DNA of 40,785 nucleotides, taken from a virus. The DNA lies in IMG/VR virus record IMGVR_UViG_3300046007_008245, positions 1 to 40,785 of that record. One strand, written 5' to 3'. Position numbers and translations under genes: made by a program. Of this stretch, positions 1-6,607 are shown piece after piece. How positions within the stretch are numbered: position 1 is the stretch's first letter; every line of letters starts with the position of its first letter. The notes under the pieces are model-generated. The model was not told the origin of the DNA and ran no database searches. It saw only the letters and a list, made by a program, of their open reading frames with translations.

Positions 1-126
1 GGCTGGTACCTCAGCGAGATTACCAACGTCACCGCCAAGCAGAGCAAGAAAGGCGGCTTGAACTTTACCTACGAGTTCAAAGTTGTTGACGAAAACACGC
101 CGATGAATGGTCGCTATGGTTACCGG
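1..126. repeat. Terminal direct repeat, left copy
   Basis: Identical over 126 bases to 40659-40784; base 127 is A while 40785, the last base of the window, is T. Because the repeat lies inside a coding frame that continues across it, it most likely reflects an assembler overlap of a circular or circularly permuted genome. A short physical terminal repeat cannot be excluded from sequence alone. Confidence 0.9.
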
Positions 127-345
127 ATTATTCCGTCGGAATATCCTGGCCTGCATTTTCCGATCATTTCTGCGGCGATGAAGATTTCGACGGATTCGAT
201 CGAGATGGGCGGCTTCGACACCGACACTTTGATCGGTAAGCGTCTCTTTGTTAAGTACGAGGAGGAAGTTAATCCTACTAACCAGCAGGTTAACTCCGGC
301 GTTCCTACCGCTTATTCTCCGGAAGATAAAGTTCCGGTCAACTAA
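1..345 (+). CDS. Putative ssDNA-binding protein, DUF669-like (3' part)
   Basis: This is the C-terminal part of a gene that begins with ATG at 40602; reading frame 1 is open from base 1 and continues the right-end gene exactly. Joined, the protein is about 133 residues starting MPILNITQEDTNRL. It has the compact beta-rich look of phage DUF669-type proteins (GWYLSEI near the start, a central KKGGLNFTYEFKV strand, then GRYGYRI). Such proteins usually sit beside the phage RecA-like ATPase and polymerase and are thought to bind single-stranded DNA. That is also the context here: the ATPase is just upstream across the junction and the polymerase lies downstream. Family assignment is by eye; an unrelated small replication protein is possible. 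Confidence 0.6.
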   Translation, partial: GWYLSEITNVTAKQSKKGGLNFTYEFKVVDENTPMNGRYGYRIIPSEYPGLHFPIISAAMKISTDSIEMGGFDTDTLIGKRLFVKYEEEVNPTNQQVNSGVPTAYSPEDKVPVN

Positions 346-347
346 CT

Positions 348-353
348 AGGAGG
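348..353 (+). promoter_or_regulatory. Shine-Dalgarno separated from its start codon by a hairpin
   Basis: AGGAGG at 348-353 directly abuts ATG 354, which is too close to serve it. If the hairpin at 356-373 folds, the distance to ATG 381 falls to 9 nt (bases 354-355 plus 374-380), an ideal spacing. This is why ATG 381 was chosen as the start of the next gene. Confidence 0.5.
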
Positions 354-355
354 AT

Positions 356-380
356 GGGGCGCTTCGGCGCCCCTATTTTT
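356..380 (+). terminator. Rho-independent terminator-like hairpin
   Basis: A perfect 7-bp stem GGGGCGC/GCGCCCC with a stable TTCG tetraloop (356-373) is followed by TATTTTT. It lies just after the SSB-like gene and just before ATG 381, so it can act as a partial terminator, as a structure in the next gene's ribosome site, or as both. Confidence 0.75.
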
Positions 381-701
381 ATGACTAGATCGCCTCTTTA
401 TGACGCAATTCATTATCATGGCGAACCTGAGAATCGCCCTAAAAGAACTAAAGTAGCTAATGTACCGAAGCGCGGTAATCAAGAAGAACTTTTTGCGCAC
501 CTAACTTTTATAGACGAGCCGACGCTAGAAGACTTTACAACGCTCTCTTCATTGAAAGGTGGCGCCGCATTTATAGCGAGAGTTATTGGACTCTCCCTGG
601 GAACCGTTCAACAAATGAAATACGTTGGTTACACGACGCGGTATTGGCACAGATACTTGGAGGCTAGAAGTGTTGAGCGTGCTAGAAATAAAGTATCCTG
701 A
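381..701 (+). CDS. Hypothetical protein with HTH-like segment, 106 aa
   Basis: I do not recognise the family. The protein starts MTRSPLYDAIHYHGEPENR, has a basic stretch (RPKRTKVANVPKRG), and carries a helix-turn-helix-like run in its second half (AFIARVIGLSLGTVQQM). An in-frame ATG at 354 exists, but its SD abuts it and the extra nine codons are read through the hairpin; ATG 381 is preferred. It lies between the SSB-like gene and the polymerase cluster, and overlaps the next gene by 32 bases. A DNA-binding or regulatory role is only inferred from the HTH-like pattern. Confidence 0.6.
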   Translation: MTRSPLYDAIHYHGEPENRPKRTKVANVPKRGNQEELFAHLTFIDEPTLEDFTTLSSLKGGAAFIARVIGLSLGTVQQMKYVGYTTRYWHRYLEARSVERARNKVS

Positions 702-981
702 TAGCGTCGCTCTAGATCTCAAAGAACTAGCTGAGTTTCGCATGTTCTTGCAGCGCATGATGGACCGACGCGTTGTAGGATTCTTGCGGTATGGCCATGC
801 AACTTCTAGGCAGAAGTATCTGACGAGGTTAAAGAAAGAACTCAAAGCGTATGAGCAACATGGCAATTACGAGCAATTAATTAACATCGCAAACTATGCG
901 GCGCTTGAAGGCATGGCTCCACAGCATCTAAAATTCCACTTCGATCCGACAGTACTTTCAGTAACTAGGATTGAAGAATAA
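670..981 (+). CDS. Hypothetical protein, 103 aa, GTG start
   Basis: Unrecognised. The start is set at GTG 670 because GGAGG (659-663) lies 6 nt upstream, whereas the more upstream in-frame start at 625 has no ribosome site. The protein begins MLSVLEIKYPDS and is mostly helical and charged, with a basic middle (RYGHATSRQKYLTRLKKEL). The start overlaps the end of the preceding gene, suggesting translational coupling within the replication operon. No catalytic motif or membrane segment is visible. Confidence 0.7.
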   Translation: MLSVLEIKYPDSVALDLKELAEFRMFLQRMMDRRVVGFLRYGHATSRQKYLTRLKKELKAYEQHGNYEQLINIANYAALEGMAPQHLKFHFDPTVLSVTRIEE

Positions 982-985
982 TAAC

Positions 986-1052
986 AAGGAGGAACGAGGT
1001 TAAGAAGCTAACGTAACATTCCCGACAGCCCCGTTGCTAACACCAGCGGGGC
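986..1052 (+). other. Intergenic leader: orphan SD and GC-rich hairpin
   Basis: An AAGGAGG at 986-992 has no usable start codon within reach. Downstream, GCCCCG (1028-1033) pairs with CGGGGC (1047-1052) around a 13-nt loop, with no T-run after it. The next gene has its own GGAG. The orphan site may be a standby ribosome site or a remnant of a lost small gene. Confidence 0.45.
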
Positions 1053-1073
1053 GAGCTAATTTATGGAGAACAA

Positions 1074-1391
1074 ATGCTTAAACTAGAAATGCAACTAGCT
1101 GTTGATCCGAAATTCTTCAAGAAGTTGCCTTGGAGAGAACAAGTACAAACTATAAAGAAACTGTTGGACGAAGGAACTACAAAAGAAGACCTTGTAATTC
1201 TGCTCAATACAACTATTCGTTGGGTAAACGACGTTATTTGCGTGGCTAACTACTGGACAATCTGTAAGCACGCAGAATCGTTACAACAAGCAGTGCGTAC
1301 TGCGAATCTAAGAAAGGCGCAAGAAAAGCGCCGTAACATGGAGAAATTAGCAAGTGAAGCTCCTTCAATCACACGGACAATCCTCAGCTAA
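1074..1391 (+). CDS. Hypothetical protein with HTH-like segment, 105 aa
   Basis: Unrecognised. ATG 1074 has GGAG six bases upstream. The protein is helical and basic. Residues ~33-58 look like a helix-turn-helix (GTTKEDLVILLNTTIRWVND), and the C-terminus is a basic helix (LRKAQEKRRNMEKLA). It overlaps the start of the DNA polymerase gene by 38 bases, so the two are probably co-translated. It could be a small DNA-binding accessory or regulator of the replication cluster. It shares the HTH-like plan, but no clear sequence identity, with the gene at 381. Confidence 0.7.
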   Translation: MLKLEMQLAVDPKFFKKLPWREQVQTIKKLLDEGTTKEDLVILLNTTIRWVNDVICVANYWTICKHAESLQQAVRTANLRKAQEKRRNMEKLASEAPSITRTILS

Positions 1392-3777
1392 TGTGATGTT
1401 AGTTGGAGATTATCCAACGCAAAAAGAATATGAAGACGGCAAAGCCTTGATTGGGGGATCTTCGGATCTTCTGTCAAGGCTTTTGGCGTCTGTAGGCATA
1501 TCATTTCAAGCCGCTTGGAAGACAAGTTATTTTAAGGTACCGATTCCTGGTTTTGGTTCGCCCGACCGAAAAGTACAAAACGAAGCCTTGAAACAAGCAA
1601 GGGCAATTGCAAATTGGCGTGAAATCCTTAGCAATGAAATACGTTCCGTTAACCCGAACGTTATTATCGCTCTGGGCGAACTTGCAATGAATAATCTCAC
1701 TGGGCAGACTAAAATTGGCTTGCGGGCTGGTAGTTGGTATCCAACGGCAAGTGACTTTGGATTCGAAGAACCGTTTCGCGTACTTCCAATTCTAGCCCCG
1801 CGGGATATTTACGCAGACTGGAAGCAGTTTACATTAGCCAAAGCGGATCTATCCAAGGTAAAGCCTTATTTGCAAGCAAAACGTCCGATCGTTGAGGACT
1901 ACAGGCTATATATTGTACGCAATCCAAACGCGCTAGCGGAATTCTTTCGTAGAAACGCGCACGAGCCGTTCGTTGTGTTCGATATCGAGACGTACCGTAA
2001 CATTATTACTTGCATTGGCTTTGCGTTCAACGAGAAAGAAGCGATTAGCGTACCATTGCACGATAAAACTATTCCACCGATGGAACGCGCAATGATGTGG
2101 CGACTAGTTTGGGAGCTTCTAGCAAGTAATGTTCCCAAAGTCAACCAAAATATCAAGTTTGACTGGATGCGTTTGCAGCAACACTCCTTTATTGTTAACA
2201 ACATTATCGGAGATACAATGCTGCGAGCGTCAACATTGTATCCAGAGTTCCCGAAAGGACTCGATTTCCTAACGCGAATCTACACAAACATAGGATATTA
2301 CAAGGATGAAGGCAAGGAATACGATCCTAAATTACATGACTTCGATCGTATGCTATTATATAATGCTAAGGATTGTGTTGCTACCCTTAGAGTTTATAAC
2401 GAGCAAGAGAAGGAAATCAAAGAGCTAAAGCTACAAAAGATCAACACGCTACTTCAAAAAGCGTTCTTTGTATATAAGCGTTTGGAGAATCGCGGAATTT
2501 GCATCGACGATTCGATTCGCACTGAGTTGATCGAGAAATACGACTCGCTGATTGCGATGAACGAAGCTACGTTGAATAGCGTAGCAGGGCATAAAGTCAA
2601 TGTCAACTCGCCGCTACAGGTTGGGACGTTAATATATGAAGATCTCAAATGCCCAAAGCGTCTGAAATACAGTTCAGGTAAAACGTCTTACAAAACAGGC
2701 GAAGTAGATCTAGAAGAGTTGTATATTAATGTCATCGAAGACGAAAGCGTGGCCGATGTTCTAAAGAAGATTCTTCTTATTCGCAAGTTGTACAAAATTC
2801 GTCAGTTTCTTGACGCGATTGTGCATCCCGATGGAAAGATGCGAACGTCTTATAGGCTTTCTGGCACCACTTCCGGGCGTACTGCAACGGGAACTTCATC
2901 CGATTATATTCTTGTGGGCGAGCCTGGAAGCTACTCATGGGAAAACATGGGATTAAGTTTCCAGCAGATTCCTAAGCACGGTTTTGAGTTTGGAAACGAG
3001 ACTTATGGCAAAGACATCCGCCGTTGTTACGTACCTTCTCCCGGCTATGAGTTCATCGAAATTGACTTATCTCAGGCCGAGGCTCGCGTCGTAGATGTTC
3101 TTGCAAACGATTACGAATCTCTAGCAGAATACGAGATACTCGACAAGCACTGGAAAATGGCTAAGCTATGTTTTCCAGAGTTGGGAGAATATAACAAGAA
3201 AGACCCCGCACTAGTTCGCAAGCGTCAAATCGGTAAGACTGGAAAACACGCTAGCAACTATGACGAATCGCCTTTCGCGTTTGCAATGCGTATGCACATG
3301 CCCGTACGTGAAGCTACTAAAATTCTTACTGCGATTAGGCAAGGCAACCCTAAAATAGCTAACGTCTTTCACGCAGAAGTACGCAAAGCGTTAGATAATA
3401 CCAGAACGTTACGAACTGGATTCGGGCGTCGGCGCGAGTTTTTCGATCGCATCACGCCAGAAACCTACAAAGAAGCATACGCTTACATTCCACAAGGTAT
3501 GCTAAGCGATCACGTTAAGTTTAATATCCTTTGCAATCTCGAAGAAAATACTAGTGAATTTGCTAGGCCGTTGGTCGAGTGGCATGACTCGATTCTTAGC
3601 GAAGTAAAAATCGGCTATCGCGAACCATACATCCGCGAGTTCAAGCGCCTAGCAGCAACGCCAATTACATTCTTGGAGGGAACTTTTATTCGCGATCACC
3701 CATTAGTCATACCAATTGAAGCTGAAGTTGGAAATAGCTGGTATGACCTGAAGGGGATTTCGATAGATGGCATTTAA
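1354..3777 (+). CDS. Family A DNA polymerase with N-terminal UDG-like domain
   Basis: Replicative polymerase with 3'-5' proofreading. GTG 1354 has GGAG 10 nt upstream; the later GTG 1393 and ATG 1396 lack an SD. Domains in order: residues ~13-180 resemble a uracil-DNA-glycosylase fold (VGDYPTQKEYEDG, NVIIALGELAMNNLTG, LPILAPRDIY). Next is a DnaQ-like exonuclease with D210/E212 (VVFDIETY), NIKFD, and Y336...D340 (YNAKD). Last is the polymerase with motif A D571 (DLSQAEAR), motif B R624...K628...Y636 (RQIGKTGKHASNYD), and motif C H744-D745 (WHDS). All catalytic exonuclease and polymerase aspartates are present. The UDG-like part has no cysteine, so it lacks the Fe-S cluster of family 4/5 enzymes and may not be catalytic. 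The end overlaps the next gene by 11 bases. Confidence 0.95.
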   Translation: MKLLQSHGQSSANVMLVGDYPTQKEYEDGKALIGGSSDLLSRLLASVGISFQAAWKTSYFKVPIPGFGSPDRKVQNEALKQARAIANWREILSNEIRSVNPNVIIALGELAMNNLTGQTKIGLRAGSWYPTASDFGFEEPFRVLPILAPRDIYADWKQFTLAKADLSKVKPYLQAKRPIVEDYRLYIVRNPNALAEFFRRNAHEPFVVFDIETYRNIITCIGFAFNEKEAISVPLHDKTIPPMERAMMWRLVWELLASNVPKVNQNIKFDWMRLQQHSFIVNNIIGDTMLRASTLYPEFPKGLDFLTRIYTNIGYYKDEGKEYDPKLHDFDRMLLYNAKDCVATLRVYNEQEKEIKELKLQKINTLLQKAFFVYKRLENRGICIDDSIRTELIEKYDSLIAMNEATLNSVAGHKVNVNSPLQVGTLIYEDLKCPKRLKYSSGKTSYKTGEVDLEELYINVIEDESVADVLKKILLIRKLYKIRQFLDAIVHPDGKMRTSYRLSGTTSGRTATGTSSDYILVGEPGSYSWENMGLSFQQIPKHGFEFGNETYGKDIRRCYVPSPGYEFIEIDLSQAEARVVDVLANDYESLAEYEILDKHWKMAKLCFPELGEYNKKDPALVRKRQIGKTGKHASNYDESPFAFAMRMHMPVREATKILTAIRQGNPKIANVFHAEVRKALDNTRTLRTGFGRRREFFDRITPETYKEAYAYIPQGMLSDHVKFNILCNLEENTSEFARPLVEWHDSILSEVKIGYREPYIREFKRLAATPITFLEGTFIRDHPLVIPIEAEVGNSWYDLKGISIDGI

Positions 3778-4960
3778 TTACATTGACTACTTCCTTCAGT
3801 ACACGCAAAGTGCCGAATCTCCAACGGACTTTTTCCGTTGGAGCGCTTTGGTAACTTTGGCGGCCGTTGCGCGCGATAGCATTTACCACGAGCATTTGTT
3901 AAAGCGCACCTATCCTAACCTGTATGTTGTGTTATACGCAAAGTCAGGTGCGGCTAGAAAGTCTGTTCCATGCGATATTGCGTACAAGCTAATTCGCGAA
4001 GTTAACAATACGACTTGCATCGCTGGGCGAACGTCGATTCAATATGCGATCAAGAGGCTTAGCGAAGGCTTTACAACGGACCAAGGTGTTGTGATTACTG
4101 GGGCTTCTGGCTTTTTATACTCAGAGGAACTTAGTAGTTTCATCGTGAAAGATGACCATACTATTGACTTGTTAACGACTCTATTTGATTACCATGAAAA
4201 ATGGGAGTCGTCTACAATTACGGGCGATACTAAAAAACTTGAAAACGTTTGTTTAACTCTGCTAGCCGGAACTAACGACGCACTATTCGCCAAGGTCTAC
4301 AACAAAGATGCAGCTTATGGCGGATTATTAGGGAGGACGTTAATTATCAAGGGCGACAAAGCGAGACTAAAAAACTCGCTCATGTACCGCAATGGTGCAG
4401 AATTGTCGCGAGATCCTTTAATAAATCACTTGCGTAAGATATCTAGACTTCGCGGGCCGATGAAGTTCTCCGACGAAGCGGCTGAATACTACGATAAGTG
4501 GTACAATGAAACGGACTTCTTTAAGCACGATAGCGAAACTGGGCTAGAAGCGCGATTGCATACGCATGTGTTAAAAGTAGCAGTCTTGTTGGCTTTGGCG
4601 CAAGAACCAATTCGCATGGAAGTACAACGCGAACACGTTGTTGAAGCAATAGACTTGATTCTGGAATTGTTACCTAACTATAGGTTATTTGGCAATAGCT
4701 CTGGATCTGCGCCAGAAGCAATGCAAACTGCAATGATCTTGCAGGAGTTACTTAGACAACAAGGGCGTCCCGTAACCAGAAAAGCCTTGATTCGTCGTTA
4801 CTTTGGTGAAATAAACATTTCTATGTTTGACTCCATCAAAGCTACGCTAGCTGAGGCAGGGCTAATTGAATTAGAACGTGATAGTATCGGAAATGAGACG
4901 CTGCGAGCGTCGAGCGAGGCAATTGAAACTTACATCAACAAAAGAAAAACCGGTGCTTAG
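3767..4960 (+). CDS. P-loop protein, DUF3987-like primase/helicase-associated
   Basis: The 397-aa protein has an N-terminal helical part containing DFFRWSALVTLAAVARDS, then a P-loop YAKSGAARKS (GAARKS at residues 61-66), the unusual ARKS form seen in DUF3987 proteins. A Walker-B-like strand follows (GFLYSEELSSF), then a TLLAGTNDALF sensor-like segment and LLGRTLI. The C-terminal ~80 residues look like a winged helix (GRPVTRKALIRRYFGEINIS). DUF3987 proteins often replace or accompany primase-helicases in phages and mobile elements. Its place directly behind the polymerase, with an 11-bp overlap, fits a helicase or primase role. No separate primase was seen in the genome. The precise activity is inferred. 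Confidence 0.7.
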   Translation: MAFNYIDYFLQYTQSAESPTDFFRWSALVTLAAVARDSIYHEHLLKRTYPNLYVVLYAKSGAARKSVPCDIAYKLIREVNNTTCIAGRTSIQYAIKRLSEGFTTDQGVVITGASGFLYSEELSSFIVKDDHTIDLLTTLFDYHEKWESSTITGDTKKLENVCLTLLAGTNDALFAKVYNKDAAYGGLLGRTLIIKGDKARLKNSLMYRNGAELSRDPLINHLRKISRLRGPMKFSDEAAEYYDKWYNETDFFKHDSETGLEARLHTHVLKVAVLLALAQEPIRMEVQREHVVEAIDLILELLPNYRLFGNSSGSAPEAMQTAMILQELLRQQGRPVTRKALIRRYFGEINISMFDSIKATLAEAGLIELERDSIGNETLRASSEAIETYINKRKTGA

Positions 4961-5144
4961 GCAAGGTGATACGTATGAGCGCTCCAACAAAGATGGAACA
5001 TTAGCCCGTCGACTAATTTATCGCTTTGACGCGGATTGGGTTTGGTATTATAACGAACGAGGTTGTTGGGGAGCGTCTACGAAAGAGTTTTTAAATTGGT
5101 TACAAAAAGCAAAACTTGTAAAGGATATAAATAACCATGGATAG
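4953..5144 (+). CDS. Hypothetical protein, 63 aa, GTG start
   Basis: Unrecognised small aromatic-rich protein (RFDADWVWYYNERGCWG). Start chosen at GTG 4953, overlapping the preceding stop by 8 bases; the earlier in-frame ATG at 4878 would run 83 bases into the P-loop gene and is less likely. The SD is weak (AAGAAAA). It overlaps the next gene by 8 bases, consistent with a tightly packed operon. Confidence 0.6.
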   Translation: MLRQGDTYERSNKDGTLARRLIYRFDADWVWYYNERGCWGASTKEFLNWLQKAKLVKDINNHG

Positions 5145-5397
5145 CCGCATTACACGCAACCATAATATACTTGACTTATTAGTTTATGGAAAAACTGACT
5201 TACTGGCTTGTGGAAACTGTAGGATATGTCAAAAACATGTTCAATTTCCAGTTAATAAAATGCAGTACGAGTGGTGGAGACGGGGGATGCCTGTGCAGAA
5301 CGCATTTCCTGAGATGAGCGCTGGGAACAGAGAGTTTCTAATATCACGAACCTGCGAAACTTGTTTTGATAAAATGTTTGAGGAGAAAGAAGCATGA
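5137..5397 (+). CDS. Putative small zinc-binding protein, 86 aa
   Basis: Family not recognised. Two cysteine knuckles are visible: C25-G-N-C28-R-I-C31 with H34, and C73-E-T-C76 near the C-terminus. Together they could coordinate one zinc ion across the protein. The region between is aromatic (QYEWWRRGMPVQNAF). ATG 5137 has AAGGAT about 10 nt upstream. It is joined to the next gene by an ATGA overlap. Zinc binding is inferred from cysteine spacing only. Confidence 0.7.
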   Translation: MDSRITRNHNILDLLVYGKTDLLACGNCRICQKHVQFPVNKMQYEWWRRGMPVQNAFPEMSAGNREFLISRTCETCFDKMFEEKEA

Positions 5398-5903
5398 AAA
5401 CAGTCGAAGCAACGATACTAGAGCTTCGTCACGTCTACGACAGTTGGCCTGAATTAAAGATTCCTATCGAGTCCGAGCACGGATATTTCAATTTGAAGAT
5501 GGAGGATTCTCACAAGGAGAGCGTGATGGCGGGAATCGAGGCGTTAAATATCTTACACCGTGCCATTCCTATCCTACGCAATCTAGCAAAAGATACTGAA
5601 AATTCTGGCATTGCGTTGTGGGCTAGCGACACGTTGAGAGAATTACCATTTTGTGAGGATGAAAATCAGAAGCGAGAGTCGATGCAACGCATGTTTAACC
5701 TTACATTTACTACAGAAGATATGCTCACCATCTTGGCGCAAGAAGTAGAGCATCCTGGATCTTTCCTACAAACAATACAAAACGAATTTAGGTGGCACGT
5801 AGGCGAGTGGTGGGGAACCTGGGACGACTGCCATGTAAAAGCAGAGCCGTTTCAGTGGCCATCGGGCCTTAAAGGAATCACAATAACAGCAGTTTTGAGG
5901 TAG
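5394..5903 (+). CDS. Hypothetical protein, 169 aa
   Basis: Unrecognised soluble protein. It starts at ATG 5394 (ATGA overlap with the previous stop, GAGGAG 8 nt upstream). It is mainly alpha-helical, with a hydrophobic heptad-like stretch (GIEALNILHRAIPILRNLA) and a tryptophan-rich end (WHVGEWWGTWDD). No signal peptide, membrane span or catalytic motif is visible. As one of the last sizeable genes before the convergence point it is likely accessory rather than core replication. Confidence 0.7.
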   Translation: MKTVEATILELRHVYDSWPELKIPIESEHGYFNLKMEDSHKESVMAGIEALNILHRAIPILRNLAKDTENSGIALWASDTLRELPFCEDENQKRESMQRMFNLTFTTEDMLTILAQEVEHPGSFLQTIQNEFRWHVGEWWGTWDDCHVKAEPFQWPSGLKGITITAVLR

Positions 5904-5911
5904 AAAAACAA

Positions 5912-5959
5912 ATGAAACGACTACCAGATAACGAACTCGACGCGTGGGGTGCGAAATGA
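5912..5959 (+). CDS. Possible 15-aa leader peptide
   Basis: ATG 5912 opens a 15-codon frame (MKRLPDNELDAWGAK) whose TGA overlaps the ATG of the next gene as ATGA. The overlap suggests coupling, so it could be a leader peptide or a decayed gene. There is no strong SD. Too short for confidence on its own. Confidence 0.3.
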   Translation: MKRLPDNELDAWGAK

Positions 5960-6312
5960 CTCCGATTCACATCGACCAATTGGAAATAGTTGGCTACTGC
6001 GGAAGATTTTCTCCGTCTGATTTACCGTTGACAGTAGTGCCGCTGCTACGGTTTCGGCGCGATCATTCGCGGCACTTTGTTGGACCGTTGCGGTTCAGGG
6101 GCATGTATTTGGTTGACGCCAAGGAGGTGAACAATGACGAATTGCGAAAACTTTTCGTGGATCGTGACATCACTGTATTCAACGTTACGTTTCCGATCAC
6201 GTTCGGGCATCGACTTGAACTGCGCCGAGATTTTACCGCGAGTTACGACTTGGACCCGAGGGGACTTACTGCCGGCGAATCGGCGGATTATTGGGCGGGG
6301 AGGCTGTTATGA
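5956..6312 (+). CDS. Hypothetical protein, 118 aa
   Basis: Unrecognised. Start at ATG 5956, which overlaps the stop of the 15-codon frame; an in-frame GTG at 5944 is the alternative. The protein has a beta-strand pattern (LEIVGYCGRFSP, LTVVPLLRFRRD, PLRFRGMYLVDA) and an arginine-rich character. The end overlaps the next gene as ATGA. No motif identifies a function. Confidence 0.6.
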   Translation: MTPIHIDQLEIVGYCGRFSPSDLPLTVVPLLRFRRDHSRHFVGPLRFRGMYLVDAKEVNNDELRKLFVDRDITVFNVTFPITFGHRLELRRDFTASYDLDPRGLTAGESADYWAGRLL

Positions 6313-6422
6313 GAATTTATGCGCGCCGCAAAACAAACGCCGAGGCCCTGGAGCGGCAGGAGCGGGAGGGGGCAATTAGCCTGCTTCGAAAGTTGATTGA
6401 TGAAGCGCGAAGTGAGAAATAA
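6309..6422 (+). CDS. Small basic/acidic helical protein, 37 aa
   Basis: Starts at ATG 6309 with an ATGA overlap. The sequence (MRIYARRKTNAEALERQERE then a leucine-rich end) predicts a single amphipathic helix. Supported by the overlap and by unbroken codon spacing with its neighbours. Function unknown. Confidence 0.5.
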   Translation: MRIYARRKTNAEALERQEREGAISLLRKLIDEARSEK

Positions 6423-6427
6423 ATAAA

Positions 6428-6607
6428 ATGTCAACAATGGAAATAGTTCGGGATAGAAATGTATTTTATTACTACGAACCCCTAGCCCTTAAGCCAAGTA
6501 TTTGGGACTTGTGGCTACGGAAACAAAAAGAGCGCCCAGGTTCAGGCGCTCTTGAAAAACACAAAAAATTGTTGAAGAAGAAGTTAAAGACTATTCCTGC
6601 ACTTTAG
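6428..6607 (+). CDS. Possible 59-aa protein at the convergence point
   Basis: ATG 6428 opens a frame that reads like a real protein (YYYEPLALKPSIWDLWLRKQ) and ends in a lysine-rich tail. It runs through the terminator of the opposing operon and overlaps the end of the minus-strand ejection-protein gene by 17 bases. There is no clear SD. It may be genuine or a chance frame. Confidence 0.4.
   Translation: MSTMEIVRDRNVFYYYEPLALKPSIWDLWLRKQKERPGSGALEKHKKLLKKKLKTIPAL
6523..6553 (-). terminator. Terminator of the leftward structural operon
   Basis: AAGAGCGCC (6528-6536) pairs perfectly with GGCGCTCTT (6545-6553), a 9-bp stem with an 8-nt loop. On the minus strand the stem runs into TTTTTGTTT, a proper U-tract; on the plus strand it is followed by GAAAAAC. 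So it terminates transcription coming from the structural genes just past the last stop at 6591. Confidence 0.85.

Noticed and set aside
1-126. A physical T7-like terminal repeat
   Set aside because: There is no phage RNA polymerase, and the repeat lies inside an early gene far from the terminase; an assembly overlap is simpler, though not proven.
354-380. Upstream ATG 354 as start of the 106-aa gene
   Set aside because: AGGAGG directly abuts it, leaving no spacing, and the added codons encode the hairpin.
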